Source of the DNA: Sphingomonas sp. ERG5
GTDB taxonomy: Bacteria; Pseudomonadota; Alphaproteobacteria; Sphingomonadales; Sphingomonadaceae
Reading direction: 5' to 3'
DNA: 64,000 nucleotides
Assembly: GCF_000803065.1 (NCBI RefSeq)
Contig: NZ_JSXI01000001.1
Span: forward strand, 124,001-188,000
Part shown: positions 62,284-64,000 of the stretch, one piece after another
Layout of the letters: each line of letters opens with the position of its first letter
Position numbering within the stretch: position 1 is the first letter of the stretch
Program-made: the position numbers and the translations under genes
Notes under the pieces: model-generated
What the model saw: only the letters and a program-made list of their open reading frames with translations
What the model was told of the DNA's origin: nothing
The model's database searches: none

Positions 62284-64000
62284 TCAGAAACGATATCCGA
62301 GCGCGACGCCGACCGTTCGTGGCTGGTTGAGCGCCACCCGCCGCGTGGTCGGCAGATCGGCCGAGATCGCAACCGGCAGGTCGGTCGCGCCCTGCTTGTC
62401 GAACATGTTGTTGATATAGAGCGAGGCCTCCCACGGCCCGTCCACGGGATCGATGCCGATACGGGCATTGATGACCGAAAAGCCTTGGCGGCGGCGGAAC
62501 GGGCTGGTCCGGTCGTAAAGGAAGTCGGCCGGGCCGATATAAGAATAGTCGAGCCGCGCGAAGCCCTTGACCGCATCATTGATCCGGTCGTGATATTCGG
62601 CGGACGCATTCGCTGTCCATTTCGGCGTGTTCTGCAGCTGATCGCCCTTCTTCGCCGCAGTGCCCGGCACGTCATTGCTCAGCGTCGCGTCGGTATAGCC
62701 GAAACCGCCACCCAGGGTGATTTGCCGCGTCGGCCGGAATTCCACCTCCAACTCGCCGCCCTTGCTGACCGCGTTGCCGAAATTCGCCGTGATATTGAAT
62801 CCGCACTGCAGCACGATCTGCTGCTGCACCTTGGCCCAGTCGATATAGAATGCCGAACCGTTGATGGTCAGGCGGTGATCGAGCCAGCTCGTCTTCGCAC
62901 CGATCTCATAGTTCCACAGATTATCGGGGCCATAGGCAGTGAGTTGGCCCGCGCCCAGGCCCAGCTTCGCCACCTCCGCGCCGCAGACATTGGCCGGCGC
63001 CGGGTTGTTCGGGCCGCCCGGGCGATAGCCCTTAGATGCGGTGGCGTAGAGCATCTTGTCGGGGGTTACTTGCCACTGGACGCTGAATTTCGGTGTTGCG
63101 CCATGGTCGCGCGACTTGTTGTAGACCGACGAGAATCCGCCATTGAACAAGCCGTCGCCAGTCTGGAGGAAAGTCTGATTGACCTGGAAAACGCGCAGGC
63201 CGGCGCGCGCGGTCAGCGTGTCGGTCAGCTTGTAGGAGGCTTCACCGAAAGCGGCATATTCCTTCAGCGTCGCATTGCGCGTGCCGGCATAGATGGTCTG
63301 GAAGCTGCTGAACGGCACGTTGTTCCGGTATTTGAAATTGCCCGGGAACGGGATCTCGGAGACCAGCGGTGCCGTCACATTATGATAGAAGCCACCAGCG
63401 ATCAGCTGGAACGGACCGTTGAAATTGGTCGCGGCGCGCAATTCCTGCGTGAACTCCTTGTTGCGATACGTGCCATACATCGCCACCGGCTCGACGGTCG
63501 GGGTCGCGAAGAAATAATTCACCACCTTCGAACTGTCGTCGATCAGGCTGACGTCGCGGTGATAATAGGAACTGGACGAGGTGATCTCGACCGGGCCAAG
63601 CTCCTGCTTGATCGTGAGGTTGGCGATCCAGCTCTTCTGCGTGTTGGTCTCGTCCACGTCACGCGTCTGGATCGGGTTCTTGAGTGACCCGGGCACCGCG
63701 TCGAAGGTGAACGGCGTGCCCAGGCGCGAATATTGATAGAGGAAGGACGGCGTGATCGTCAGCGTGTCGGTTGGCTTGATCAGCAGCGCCGCGCGCACGC
63801 CATAGGTCTTGTAGGTGTTGACGTTATCCTGCTTCTTCGCGGTGGGATCGGCGGCGAGATAGTTGTTGGGGTCGATCGTGTAGCGATCGATATAGCCGTC
63901 ATCGCGACGGACATAGGCCGCCACGCGCAGCGCGACCCTGTCTTCTACGACGGGCAGGTTGATCACGCCATTGAGGTTCCAGTTGAAGCCGCCATGCGTG
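62284..64000 (-). CDS. TonB-dependent receptor, C-terminal part (5' end outside window)
   Basis: At least 571 residues, still open at the right edge of the window. Alternating beta-strands with extracellular loops, VAAYVRRDDGYIDRY at the start of the barrel, conserved barrel endings (LYINNMFDKQGATDLPVA, RTVGVALGYRF) and a terminal Phe. No plug domain or TonB box is visible because the 5' end is missing. Imports siderophores, vitamins or sugars; the substrate cannot be told. No regulator is within the window. Confidence 0.93.
   Translation of the reverse strand, partial: THGGFNWNLNGVINLPVVEDRVALRVAAYVRRDDGYIDRYTIDPNNYLAADPTAKKQDNVNTYKTYGVRAALLIKPTDTLTITPSFLYQYSRLGTPFTFDAVPGSLKNPIQTRDVDETNTQKSWIANLTIKQELGPVEITSSSSYYHRDVSLIDDSSKVVNYFFATPTVEPVAMYGTYRNKEFTQELRAATNFNGPFQLIAGGFYHNVTAPLVSEIPFPGNFKYRNNVPFSSFQTIYAGTRNATLKEYAAFGEASYKLTDTLTARAGLRVFQVNQTFLQTGDGLFNGGFSSVYNKSRDHGATPKFSVQWQVTPDKMLYATASKGYRPGGPNNPAPANVCGAEVAKLGLGAGQLTAYGPDNLWNYEIGAKTSWLDHRLTINGSAFYIDWAKVQQQIVLQCGFNITANFGNAVSKGGELEVEFRPTRQITLGGGFGYTDATLSNDVPGTAAKKGDQLQNTPKWTANASAEYHDRINDAVKGFARLDYSYIGPADFLYDRTSPFRRRQGFSVINARIGIDPVDGPWEASLYINNMFDKQGATDLPVAISADLPTTRRVALNQPRTVGVALGYRF

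Noticed and set aside
1..64000. tRNA/rRNA genes, prophage, transposase, restriction or defence genes
   Set aside because: I found no cloverleaf, rRNA-like stretch, integrase, transposase or defence protein. The window looks like core genome throughout.

Overview
The window is a GC-rich chromosomal segment of an alphaproteobacterium of the Sphingomonas group. The evidence is a 420-residue serine palmitoyltransferase with the active-site numbering of the characterised Sphingomonas paucimobilis enzyme, the PhyR/NepR/EcfG general stress response, and a dcw cluster in the alphaproteobacterial order. It is core genome: I see no tRNA, rRNA, CRISPR array, insertion sequence, integrase or phage gene.

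Layout. 1-1643: tail of an unknown gene, a ferritin-like 'metal-dependent hydrolase' and a divergent TetR regulator with repeated operators. 1689-6433: obgE, proB, then the sphingolipid genes (CerR-like reductase, dedicated acyl carrier protein, spt). 6485-13242: hybrid histidine kinase, lptF-lptG, a fatty acid desaturase and a GNAT-like protein. 13294-18357: two paralogous small secreted proteins, an outer-membrane protein, xthA, erpA, an M23 peptidase with a short coupled upstream ORF, and bcp. 18354-21038: glnE. 21114-25593: a compact general stress response locus holding a second NepR-like ORF, ecfG, a 45-residue membrane protein, phyR, nepR and phyP, then a non-coding stretch with a perfect EcfG-type promoter and two C-loop hairpins, and an entericidin-like lipoprotein. 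25594-32118: tatC, tatB, tatA, scpB, scpA, nagZ, a SPOR protein and argS. 32319-38421: DUF1501 and DUF1800 proteins, dgt and a TPR/SPOR lipoprotein-like protein. 38573-56982: the complete dcw cluster, mraZ to ftsZ, on the minus strand and mostly coupled by 1-4 nt overlaps. 57345-64000: small membrane protein, cysK, Mpo1-like protein, von Willebrand factor A lipoprotein, M24 peptidase and the C-terminal part of a TonB-dependent receptor.

How the genes work together. The left part concerns the envelope. In sphingomonads glycosphingolipids replace LPS, so the cer/acp/spt genes make the lipid and the nearby LptF/LptG pair may export it. The centre is a self-contained stress switch: phosphorylated PhyR captures NepR and frees EcfG. 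PhyP has lost the sequence signs of an ATPase domain and probably acts as a PhyR phosphatase. The right part builds and divides the cell wall.

The most interesting candidate is at about 25146-25320. A sequence matching the EcfG promoter (GGAAC-N16-CGTT) is followed, at the expected start site, by two consecutive stem-loops whose loops carry runs of 7 and 9 cytosines, the second preceded by CCU. It has the architecture of a general-stress small RNA that pairs with Shine-Dalgarno sequences, and it sits directly beside the genes that would control it. The second NepR-like ORF, the 45-residue membrane protein, the tandem T-tract hairpins in the nepR leader and the 10-bp-phased GGG boxes upstream of mraZ are further leads.
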